DNA of 64,000 nt from Pseudomonas sp. B20(2017) (lineage in GTDB: Bacteria; Pseudomonadota; Gammaproteobacteria; Pseudomonadales; Pseudomonadaceae), in assembly GCF_002113125.1 (NCBI RefSeq), contig NZ_NEJP01000003.1:369753-433752 (forward strand), written 5' to 3'. How positions within the stretch are numbered: the stretch's first letter is position 1; each line of letters opens with the position of its first letter. Positions 54,356 to 61,968 of this stretch are shown in pieces. The notes beneath the pieces were generated by a model. That model was not told the DNA's origin, did not search any database, and saw nothing but the letters and a program-made list of their open reading frames with translations. Position numbers and translations under genes: made by a program.

Positions 54356-54733
54356 ATGCGCACCCCCTCCCCGCAAGCCGGATTCACCCTGATTGAAGTA
54401 CTCGTCGCGCTGGCGATCATCGCCGTGGCCATGTCCGCCGCTGTGCGTGTGGCGGGGTTGATGACGCAGAGCAGCGGGGTTTTGCGGGATCGTTCGATTG
54501 CGATGATTGCGGCGCAGAGTCGGATGGCGGAGTTGCGGCTGGAACGCAAGTTGCCGCTGGGCATGAAAACGCAGGATTGCGATCAGGGGCGGTTGATACT
54601 GCGCTGCGAGCAGATCATCTCGGCAGCTGAAAACGGCCGCTTGCTCAAGGTTGGTGTGCAGGTGTTTGATCGCAGCCAGGAAACTCCGGCGTTGGCGAGG
54701 GTTGAGACGTTGTTGAGCAGACCGCAGGACTAA
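54356..54733 (+). CDS. gspI: Type II secretion minor pseudopilin GspI (HxcV-like)
   Basis: A 125-residue minor pseudopilin. The leader MRTPSPQAG is cut before FTLIEVLVALAIIAVAMSAA. The family signature is MTQSSGVLRDRSIAMIAAQS followed by RMAELRLE. It is encoded on the opposite strand from gspG with 146 bases between them. In P. aeruginosa the matching gene hxcV is followed by hxcP, hxcU and hxcW (GspC, GspH, GspJ). Here it is followed instead by AT-richer accessory genes, so these components are missing from the window. Confidence 0.92.
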   Translation: MRTPSPQAGFTLIEVLVALAIIAVAMSAAVRVAGLMTQSSGVLRDRSIAMIAAQSRMAELRLERKLPLGMKTQDCDQGRLILRCEQIISAAENGRLLKVGVQVFDRSQETPALARVETLLSRPQD

Positions 54734-54845
54734 GACCAATGGCGATTTGCCTGTCTAATCGATTTCCTGAGAGCCAGTTTTCTGAAAGTATGCAGGCCTC
54801 CGTTTTCCGTGTCCTATCGACACCTTTTGGATCAGTACGAACCTC

Positions 54846-56129
54846 ATGGATTTTGATCACAACCTCCCTCAACCTGGTGACATCCTGCTATTGAGAGGAA
54901 AGAGCCTGTTTACCAAGCCGAATATGGTGATTCAATCAATCATACGGTTACAAAAATCGAACTATTCACATGTCGCCATTGTTACCGGGCAGAACATGAT
55001 AATGGATGCAACGCCAGGCATTGGCATAACCCTGCGTCAATGGGATGAGGTAAGCCATTCCTACGACGTCGCCAATTCGTTGTTGGTCAGGCATAGAACC
55101 GCTCACCCGCTGGCGACTCAAGAGCTGGTTTCACGAGCACATTACTACTATGGCCAGAAGTACAAACTAGTTGCCTTAATAGGGAATGAACCGACATTTT
55201 CAGATAACAAAGGAATCGTGTGTTCACAGTTCGTCGCGCAGGTATACCAGGACTGCAATCTGCGCTGCTCAGAAAAGTTGTGCCGTAAAACTCTCCCAAC
55301 GGATATCCATAACTTTGTCACGTCAAACCCGGAGTGGATTCAACGGCCCCTATCTGAAGTCGAAATTGGACTGAGCCATTACACTGATGAGATAAGTCAT
55401 TCCCTAGCATATTCGACTCACCAACTGGATAACTATGTCGCTGCTTCTATTAAGCAGGCGTTTGATTTTAGCCGCATATTTCATAAGTTAACTGCGCAAA
55501 TCGCGGACCTTACAGACAAGGTCAGTTTCACGGATGGTGGTTTGACCCCCGTTACCCTGAGGATGACCATGTCCTACAAGACCGACATTTCCATCGAACA
55601 TCTCAGCGCTTCATGGCGCCAATATTTTCTCGAGCCAAAAGCCAAGGCCACGTTCCTTCATGAGGACGGCCCGGCAGCTGACAAGCAGGTAAAGGTCTTT
55701 ATTAAAACCTGTGAAATTGTAAAGGAGCATATTAATGCAGCAGATGAAGCATCGAATCAGCTGCAAATTTTAATGAGCACGTTAGAAGAACTTGCAAAGT
55801 CTCTGCCTCCCTCCCCTAGTGAAATCGAAACTCGCACCTGGATTTCTAGCCATCTTGAGTTCAGGAGAAATGCACAGCATCAAATAGATATTCTGGACTG
55901 GATCTTCACCTCCAACCCCAACAATATTGATTTCGCCAAAAATTTTGATTTCCAAGCACTTATGGAGGAATACGATAAAAACCCGAGACCCGACTACAAG
56001 GAAGCGCTAGATACACTTTCTATCATTGCCAACTATTGCCTGCTTTGCGATTGCTGGATAAAGCAGCGCCCCCACTACGCCCAAATAATGAGCGTTCATG
56101 ATGCTGCGGATGATCTAACGAAGCAGTAG
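54846..56129 (+). CDS. Permuted papain-like amidase (YiiX/NlpC-P60 type) with helical C-terminus
   Basis: A 427-residue protein. The N-terminal 170 residues fit the permuted NlpC/P60 (YiiX/DUF830-like) fold. PGDILLLRGKS opens the domain, H42 is in YSHVAIVTG, and C126 is in GIVCSQFVAQVYQD, with the permuted His-before-Cys order. The remaining 250 residues have no recognised domain and look helical. There is no signal peptide, so it is cytosolic or exported by an unknown route. Relatives cleave amide or acyl bonds in peptides or lipids. Codon use is AT-richer than the T2SS genes just upstream, which suggests acquisition. It is the first gene of the accessory segment. Confidence 0.8.
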   Translation: MDFDHNLPQPGDILLLRGKSLFTKPNMVIQSIIRLQKSNYSHVAIVTGQNMIMDATPGIGITLRQWDEVSHSYDVANSLLVRHRTAHPLATQELVSRAHYYYGQKYKLVALIGNEPTFSDNKGIVCSQFVAQVYQDCNLRCSEKLCRKTLPTDIHNFVTSNPEWIQRPLSEVEIGLSHYTDEISHSLAYSTHQLDNYVAASIKQAFDFSRIFHKLTAQIADLTDKVSFTDGGLTPVTLRMTMSYKTDISIEHLSASWRQYFLEPKAKATFLHEDGPAADKQVKVFIKTCEIVKEHINAADEASNQLQILMSTLEELAKSLPPSPSEIETRTWISSHLEFRRNAQHQIDILDWIFTSNPNNIDFAKNFDFQALMEEYDKNPRPDYKEALDTLSIIANYCLLCDCWIKQRPHYAQIMSVHDAADDLTKQ

Positions 56130-56327
56130 ATCCTCATTTATTGATAAGAATCGAAATAAAACCTCAGAGAGAGGCGGAAACGCTGAGGTGATTGAATAGA
56201 AAGGGGAAGCGTTGCCTATGGGTCCGGGCTTGGCAAATCGTCCAATCAATGGATAACCCTCTGACCAAACTTATACCGACTACGACGAAGTAGAAAAAAT
56301 ATATAAAGGCTTTGGCGGTACTGTTAA

Positions 56328-56669
56328 ATGAAACTAAAAATATTAACCATCAGCCTTCTAGGTTGCGTCAGCTTATTTTCTAGCGCAGCAGACCTCCCTA
56401 TCAAAGAAGGAATGCCATTTTCGAAAGCCCAAAAAGCTTTGATCAAAAATGGCTGGAAGCCGAATCCGACCTACTCAGGTGAGTTCGGAGTTGAAAGCGT
56501 CATCCAAAGAGAAGGCTTCAGTGAAATCGAGTCTTGCACGGAAGGCGTCCGTTACTGCAGCTTCAACTACATCAAGAACGGAGATTGCTTAGGTGTAGGA
56601 ACTGTCGGCGAAGAGGTCAAAGACATGAAGATTTATTCCTGGAACTTCAAATGCCCTGAAAAGGATTGA
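56328..56669 (+). CDS. Small secreted four-cysteine protein (paralogue 1)
   Basis: A 113-residue hypothetical protein with a Sec signal peptide (MKLKILTISLLGCVSLFSSA). The mature part contains GMPFSKAQKALIKNGWKPNP and four cysteines (ESC...RYC, GDCLGVGTVGEEVKD, KCPEKD), probably two disulfides. The next gene encodes a clear paralogue with the same cysteines and the GWKP and GxCLxVxTxGExxKD motifs. Base composition is AT-rich. Function is unknown; similar small periplasmic proteins may be inhibitors or immunity-type factors, but nothing here proves it. Confidence 0.75.
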   Translation: MKLKILTISLLGCVSLFSSAADLPIKEGMPFSKAQKALIKNGWKPNPTYSGEFGVESVIQREGFSEIESCTEGVRYCSFNYIKNGDCLGVGTVGEEVKDMKIYSWNFKCPEKD

Positions 56670-56685
56670 AGCCAGAAATCAAAGG

Positions 56686-56708
56686 GGACAGAAATCTGTT
56701 CTTTTTTT
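56686..56708 (+). terminator. Terminator between the two small secreted-protein genes
   Basis: GGACAGA-AA-TCTGTTC forms a 7-pair stem (one G-T pair) followed by seven T. It ends 11 bases before the ATG of the second paralogue, so the two genes may be transcribed separately or coupled by attenuation. Confidence 0.55.
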
Positions 56709-56719
56709 GGAACGATCAA

Positions 56720-57133
56720 ATGAAGACCACGACCCTCCTGCTCCTCGCAAGGTATTGCACGGGTACAAGCTCTGCATTTGCCGGCGGCTCGCAAGCGACA
56801 AACGTCAAGCACGGGCCAGTAGGCATCGCCGTCGATGAGCCCTTGATGTCCGCTAGATCCAGGTTGATCAGACAGGGATGGAAGCCAACCCGGATGCACA
56901 CCAGCGATGGCTATGAATACAGTGGTGTGGAGCGCGAGCTGGCCGCTCACAACTTCCTGGAACTCGATACCTGCTCTTTTGATAGCTCGCGCTGCATCCT
57001 GTTCTATTCAAAGAAAGGCGCCTGCTTGCGCGTTGACACCATGGGTGAGCAGCTCAAAGACGTGGCGGTAACGCGATGGGCTGATGAATGTCCGGATGCG
57101 CCTTCAGAGCCAGATAGCGGCGACGCGGGTTAA
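56720..57133 (+). CDS. Small secreted four-cysteine protein (paralogue 2)
   Basis: A 137-residue hypothetical protein from ATG 56720; the frame is open 18 codons upstream through the terminator hairpin. The start MKTTTLLLLARYCTGTSSAF looks like a signal peptide but is weaker than that of paralogue 1. The body repeats its pattern: RLIRQGWKPTR, LDTCSFDSSRCILFYSKKGA, CLRVDTMGEQLKDVAVTRW, ECPDAPS. It has a longer acidic C-terminus. The tandem arrangement indicates local duplication followed by strong divergence. Function is unknown. Confidence 0.68.
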   Translation: MKTTTLLLLARYCTGTSSAFAGGSQATNVKHGPVGIAVDEPLMSARSRLIRQGWKPTRMHTSDGYEYSGVERELAAHNFLELDTCSFDSSRCILFYSKKGACLRVDTMGEQLKDVAVTRWADECPDAPSEPDSGDAG

Positions 57134-57140
57134 GAAACAT

Positions 57141-57173
57141 AGGGGACTGAATGAAATAATTCAGTCCCCTTTT
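57141..57173 (+). terminator. Rho-independent terminator after paralogue 2
   Basis: AGGGGACTGAAT and ATTCAGTCCCCT pair in a perfect 12-base stem around GAAATA, followed by TTT (with the stem T giving TTTT). It lies 8 bases after the stop of the second small secreted-protein gene. Confidence 0.8.
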
Positions 57174-57174
57174 C

Positions 57175-57205
57175 CCCGGGAGCGGGCTTGCTCGAGAAGG
57201 CGCCA
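57175..57205. repeat. Single REP half-site
   Basis: CCGGGAGCGGGCTTGCTCGA is a single REP-like palindrome directly after the terminator. No inverted partner is adjacent. It is the only REP relative in the accessory segment. Confidence 0.6.
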
Positions 57206-57248
57206 GAATTGACACCCGTTTACTCAGCAGATCATCCCGAGGTCTGCC

Positions 57249-57608
57249 TCACCCCGGTATTTGCAAATTATCCAACGCCCGATTCACCGCCAACTCCCCG
57301 AGCATGATCAACTGCGCAATGCCCACCAACGCCCGACGCTGCGAAGCCGGCACCAGACTGGCGATGTTTTGGGCAATGGTTTGGGCCGAAGCGAGTGTTT
57401 CACTGGCATCAATCAGCAGTTCTTCGTTTTTGTTGTCCGCTGTCACGGCATACATCCCGCGGGTTCTGCGTGGGGGCGGCGTGGAGCCGGGCGGACAGAG
57501 GTAATGGTCGAGCGCGCGGTCGGCGGCTTCGTGGAGTTTTCTGGAATCGATGGATTCGTAGGGGGAAACCGAGTCGGTTTCGGGCGGGTTGGGTGTTGGT
57601 TTGATCAT
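57249..57608 (-). CDS. DUF6124-family protein
   Basis: A 119-residue protein found widely in fluorescent pseudomonads (DUF6124, formerly annotated with DUF3077). The opening MIKPTPNPPETDSVSPYESI, then SRKLHEAADRALDHYL, a variable middle, and IMLGELAVNRALDNLQIPG at the C-terminus are characteristic. The second half is helical (ASETLASAQTIAQNIASLVP). ATG 57608 has GGAG upstream. A repeated and strongly structured element occupies the 250 bases before it. Function is unknown. Confidence 0.85.
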   Translation of the reverse strand: MIKPTPNPPETDSVSPYESIDSRKLHEAADRALDHYLCPPGSTPPPRRTRGMYAVTADNKNEELLIDASETLASAQTIAQNIASLVPASQRRALVGIAQLIMLGELAVNRALDNLQIPG

Positions 57609-57623
57609 GGTGAAGCTCCATTT

Positions 57624-57860
57624 TTATACCTGGTGGAACCACCAACACCTGTCGCTAAACAAGTAAGGGTGGCAGCTGTACGCGGGTTAGCGAACCGAGA
57701 GGTATAAGACCCGGCAGACCCGAAGGTCTCCCACGCACAGCCACCATATCGTCATGCAAAAATCTGCGACAAACGGGAGCGTCGTTGAACTTATACCTGG
57801 TCGGGTCGCTAAACCCGGTCGCTGGGTTGCCAGCGACACGTAGACGATAAAGACCAGGTA
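57624..57860. repeat. Structured repeat element upstream of the DUF6124 gene
   Basis: Three copies of a motif pair TTATACC...TCGCTAA alternate in orientation: 57624-57660 (+), 57684-57708 (inverted), 57790-57814 (+). The third copy lies in a predicted three-way junction. TACCTGGTC (57793-57801) pairs with GACCAGGTA (57852-57860), CGGGT pairs with ACCCG, and GTCGCTGG pairs with CCAGCGAC around GTTG. The first copy contains the hairpin TGGTGG-AA-CCACCA next to the DUF6124 start. It could be a structured leader RNA, a small mobile element or a recombination site. It matches no element I can name. Confidence 0.65.
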
Positions 57861-58132
57861 CAAAGCGCACAAGCCGGCGGATTCTGGCGTAGCTGTAGGC
57901 AACGGCGCAAGGATATGTAGCCTGAGAGAGTGTCTGGAGATGTCTTTTTAAACGCCGGCGTTTATCGAGACCTTACAGCGGCACATCCATGAGGTGGGGA
58001 GGCTGGCCAGATGATTCTCATATCCATTTTTTTGGTAATAAATCGGAAAAAATCAGTCCCCTTTTCCATACTTGTCCCCTTTTTCACTCGTTTCTGAAAT
58101 CGGCTAAAGGCCCGGACTCGACAGCCGATGCC

Positions 58133-61100
58133 TTATACCTCGCCCGTCGTCTCCTCGTTAACACTGGATTTGAACAAGGACGCAAACCACTTTTTGGATG
58201 CAAATTTCTTGTACAACCTAGGGGCTTGGTTTTTCAGCTTGGCTACCACCGAGACCATGGCCTCGCGAAGATCCTTGGAATATCGATAGGCTCCAATTTG
58301 ATCGGCTTTGGTGTCCAAGAACAGCGCCACCTTATCCGTTGACGCCGAGGTCCTGCCCACTGAGTCCAACAACCTGATCAACCGAGATGCTTCGTCGGAA
58401 TTAATAGGTTGGATGTCCTGAATGAGCGAAGCAAAGTTTTGAAGCACAGCAATTAGGCGATCAATTTGCTGTGGATCGGAGTAGAAGAGCGAACGCAGGC
58501 GTGCACCGACAACATGTTTCAACTGCGGATCTAGGACCTCGATCATCGCTTGTAGAAGAGAAACCGTAGCGCTATCCAGCTCAAACTTTGCTGCACCACC
58601 AACATATTGACTGAGTGAAGCCACAACACTGTCGGCGATAGTAGAGGCTCCTGAAAGATTCATGCCTTGGGCTTTAATCGCCTGAAAAATTTTGGTCATT
58701 TGAGGGAGTGCCTGCACGATTATTGCGCACCACTGTTCCTCTGTTCGATTCGGAGCATCAACCACCTTGAAGGCAAACGTTTTGAAATTCTTGAAGTGTA
58801 CGCTTTCAGTCGCTAGCGCGAGACCCAGTAAGTTTAAATCCACTTCGTGGAGCTGTTTCAAACCCTGCTCTGTACGCAGATCCCAGCTTTCGAACCACGA
58901 CAGGACCTCATCTACACTTACTCCCTCAGGCCCAACCGCATCGGTCAACGCAGTGAAGTTTTTCATCATCCAAGGTATCGGCAGCCGCGAAAGTTTTTTC
59001 TTTTTGATGAGTTTGGCAATGTACGGCGCAATGGCACTGGCTACTTCGCTGGTTACCAGCGGTAAGATATCTGTGCATTTCAATGCCGCATTCCCGAGTG
59101 CCCAGAACAGCTCGGAGACAAAGACTTGATCCAGAACTGGAATCGACGCGAGTGTCGCAGGGTCGGATTCTCGCATGTACACGATTGCCCCGACTGCACG
59201 GACGGTGTCTGTAGGGTCGCTAGCCAGCAGCGATGCTAAAGTCGACAGCACGGTAGAATCGATCGTCTCTGCAAGTGCCAAACAAACCACTGCTGCATTT
59301 ACCGATCCGCCATCGCAAAGTTTTGCGATCTCCGCTACTTCAGCAGCGCTGATCCCGCCAACGACCCCTTCAGTCACACTGCGATGCTTATAGGCCCAAA
59401 CGAGCGCAGGGACTACTTGATCGCTGTCCAACGGCGAGGCTATAAGCGCATGATCATCGGTACTCACCAATTGCAAATTTGCATTCGGATAGGCCTTTTC
59501 ACTGGGCTCGAAGTCAATGACCCGAATGACCTTCATCTCTTCGATGGCCGGCAACAGATGCATAACGCATTCGACTCGATCTAGAAGCATCCCGTCGAAT
59601 GTCTCACCGACCCCATTCAGGTATAAATCGTACTCGACAAGGTCTGCCTTGAGCACAGCAAATTCCGCCTCTTCATACGGCTCACCTATGCGTAGATTGA
59701 TCGAGTCTGAAAGACTCTTCCCATGCGTAGAGATCAACCCGCGATCAAGACCCAACTCGATACATTTCTCAACGCACTGATAGAAGGCTGCATTGCCCCT
59801 GCTCGGTTTTGGCTGCACTTGTAGGCGCTCGGCGTTGAGCAACTTCATGAGATCTGCCGCCCATTCTCCTCCGTGTTTGGCATGCGCTGCACTGACAACT
59901 GGAAGTAGAACTGACAATGTCGGGATGGTGGCTAAGTAGCGCTTGAAAGCATCGGCAAAACCAAAGAGCGAGGTCAACGAGTACAACTTGTTTTCATCGC
60001 CCGACTCAATGGCATTCAGCAAAGGCTCATCGATCAGCTCAGCAATCGCAATTTTGCTAGTCGTCAGGAAGTGGATCTGAAGCAGCTGTATCTGCCAGCC
60101 CTCTTCCATCCCTTCGCCGCACAATCCTTCTAATAAAGATTGCGTCTGAGCATACTTTGCCGCGGTCGCATCATCGACCTCATTCGCAGTTTTAAACGTT
60201 TGAGAAATCCCGTCTCGTCTGAGAATTTCCTCCATGGGAACTTCGCTGTACCTACAAAGCAGAATATGTGCCGCAATGCATACTAAATTTATCTGCTCGC
60301 CCACCACCAAAGCGGTAGTGGCAATATCGTTTATGTACTTCTTCTGCAGCCTAGGAGTGACCAATCCATTGGCCATAGGACTGTGCCGATGAAGCAACTG
60401 CGCACACTGTTCTGATAACTGGGCGTCCACATCCTGAAAGGTGTGCTCCCATAATCTCTTAAAACCGTCCTTCCATCCTGAAGTGATTACAGGCGGGGCT
60501 CGGAATACAACAGGGAATTTCTTGGCAATAAAGTCCCGCGAATCGTACTTGCGATCCGCATCGGCACCGAGATAGGCGGCAACCTTATTCGAGCAAAATG
60601 GCACGACCACGGTCAGATTTTCAGCGGACGCCACCGATGTAAAGATTTCCAAGTCGCTCCATACGCTACGAAGGTTATCTTTTGGCAATCTATCGAGATT
60701 ATCCAGGATGACAACATAATGCTGAGCAGTTACTAGAGTGAGTTGATTAGACAAGGTTCGCTTCAAATCAAGCGGAGTAACTTCCTTAGCGGTTTCTATT
60801 TTTTCATTGATCGTGTCCTCGCTTGAGCCTCTGAATAGACTGAGCAAACTCCATTTCTTGTTTGCCTTACCCACTTTCTTATTTCGATTGAATAGCCACG
60901 CAAATAACAAAACCAAAACGGGACTTAACAAGGCGACCCAGTTTACCGATATCAATATGCTTGAAACCTCAACCACAGGCTTTACAAGAGTCTCGGCAGA
61001 AGGCTTGGCAAGTTTGAAAAGCTCTTTAAATGCGCTGGTGGAAAAAAACAAGCTAGCGAGCAGTGCTAGCGCCCAAGCACTCGCATGGCTCGTAGTAATT

Positions 61101-61474
61101 TTGGTGTATTCGAATTCACGCCCGAGAGCGACATCTCGACTTTTGGCCAGAGATTCGGCCTCAACACTGCCGGTTCCTACATCTTTCAGCAACTGCTCGG
61201 TAAAAAGTTCGATGAAATTGCTTTTGGTGGAGCCTTGATAATTTTGTTCGCAATCAAACAACCAAACACGATAGCTATCATCGGAAGCCTTCAACTTTGA
61301 CCCAAGCATCGTCAATATGGAACTTTTACCAGAGCCGAACTCTCCGTCCAGACCGATCACCTGAGAGGAATTGGGAGCCATAATGTAGCTGTGCATCGCT
61401 GTCGCCACCTTGTCGTGGCTACCGCCGGGAAAAAGGTCCTTATCAGCGGGGAGTTCGGTATGAAAGTTGATCAA
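58133..61474 (-). CDS. KAP-type P-loop NTPase with membrane segments
   Basis: A 1113-residue NTPase. Walker A is GEFGSGKSS at residues 44-52. Two membrane stretches follow within the NTPase domain (about 132-150 and 171-195: WALALLASLFFSTSAF; ILISVNWVALLSPVLVLLFA). Walker B is VVILDNLDRL at 254-263. Membrane insertion between the Walker motifs is a hallmark of the KAP family (Kidins220, AbiA/PifA-like NTPases). The 750-residue C-terminal part looks like a helical repeat scaffold. The gene is AT-richer than the core and is divergent from the DUF6119 protein. PifA-like members exclude phages, so a defence role is plausible but unproven. Confidence 0.82.
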   Translation of the reverse strand: MINFHTELPADKDLFPGGSHDKVATAMHSYIMAPNSSQVIGLDGEFGSGKSSILTMLGSKLKASDDSYRVWLFDCEQNYQGSTKSNFIELFTEQLLKDVGTGSVEAESLAKSRDVALGREFEYTKITTSHASAWALALLASLFFSTSAFKELFKLAKPSAETLVKPVVEVSSILISVNWVALLSPVLVLLFAWLFNRNKKVGKANKKWSLLSLFRGSSEDTINEKIETAKEVTPLDLKRTLSNQLTLVTAQHYVVILDNLDRLPKDNLRSVWSDLEIFTSVASAENLTVVVPFCSNKVAAYLGADADRKYDSRDFIAKKFPVVFRAPPVITSGWKDGFKRLWEHTFQDVDAQLSEQCAQLLHRHSPMANGLVTPRLQKKYINDIATTALVVGEQINLVCIAAHILLCRYSEVPMEEILRRDGISQTFKTANEVDDATAAKYAQTQSLLEGLCGEGMEEGWQIQLLQIHFLTTSKIAIAELIDEPLLNAIESGDENKLYSLTSLFGFADAFKRYLATIPTLSVLLPVVSAAHAKHGGEWAADLMKLLNAERLQVQPKPSRGNAAFYQCVEKCIELGLDRGLISTHGKSLSDSINLRIGEPYEEAEFAVLKADLVEYDLYLNGVGETFDGMLLDRVECVMHLLPAIEEMKVIRVIDFEPSEKAYPNANLQLVSTDDHALIASPLDSDQVVPALVWAYKHRSVTEGVVGGISAAEVAEIAKLCDGGSVNAAVVCLALAETIDSTVLSTLASLLASDPTDTVRAVGAIVYMRESDPATLASIPVLDQVFVSELFWALGNAALKCTDILPLVTSEVASAIAPYIAKLIKKKKLSRLPIPWMMKNFTALTDAVGPEGVSVDEVLSWFESWDLRTEQGLKQLHEVDLNLLGLALATESVHFKNFKTFAFKVVDAPNRTEEQWCAIIVQALPQMTKIFQAIKAQGMNLSGASTIADSVVASLSQYVGGAAKFELDSATVSLLQAMIEVLDPQLKHVVGARLRSLFYSDPQQIDRLIAVLQNFASLIQDIQPINSDEASRLIRLLDSVGRTSASTDKVALFLDTKADQIGAYRYSKDLREAMVSVVAKLKNQAPRLYKKFASKKWFASLFKSSVNEETTGEV

Positions 61475-61968
61475 TTCCGCATAGTCCTTTAATTACGTCA
61501 GAGAGCTGGAGAAAATGGATGCTTCTCACCGGGGGTACAGATTCGTCGGAATCCGTTCTATTACGGTCAATCCTAGCGGACCTGCCAGCCTGATTGATAG
61601 CACAATGGAAGCATAACTGTTATATGGGGCTAGGCAAGGGTGCCGGGGGCAAGATCCGTCCGCGATTATTGGTGATTGATCAGCGCATGAGTCTATATCT
61701 CATCGGGTGATGAGGACGATCAAACTTCCTTCGCCCCGCCAGAATGGCTCATTTTTTTGACACATCGGATAAACGCTTAACATAAGTAGTCGTTCGTGGG
61801 TGCCTGCTTTCAGCCAAAACAGGTGGGCGCCAACCTCTGATCGAGCCACCCTACTCACCGCAGCCACGAGATCTACATTCAAGCAATACTCGGCACAGAT
61901 TTTATTAGATTGATGCGCTATACCTTTAACCTGAGCCTTACGGAAAACGTAACTGTATGGAGGACGGT
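61475..61968. other. Divergent intergenic region between the NTPase and DUF6119 genes
   Basis: About 490 bases without a convincing gene. It must carry the promoters of both divergent genes. A plausible sigma-70 site for the plus-strand gene lies at 61757-61786. No clear inverted repeats or att-like ends are visible. Confidence 0.6.
61757..61786 (+). promoter_or_regulatory. Possible sigma-70 promoter for the DUF6119 gene
   Basis: A perfect -35 hexamer TTGACA (61757-61762) is followed after 18 bases by CATAAG (61781-61786), which keeps four of six -10 positions. It lies about 180 bases upstream of the DUF6119 start, so the leader would be long. Confidence 0.35.

Noticed and set aside
57655..57902. 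Two 71-codon minus-strand frames in the structured element
   Set aside because: They are translations through the repeated stem structures. There is no signal peptide or plausible ribosome site, and the DNA-level palindromes explain the sequence better.
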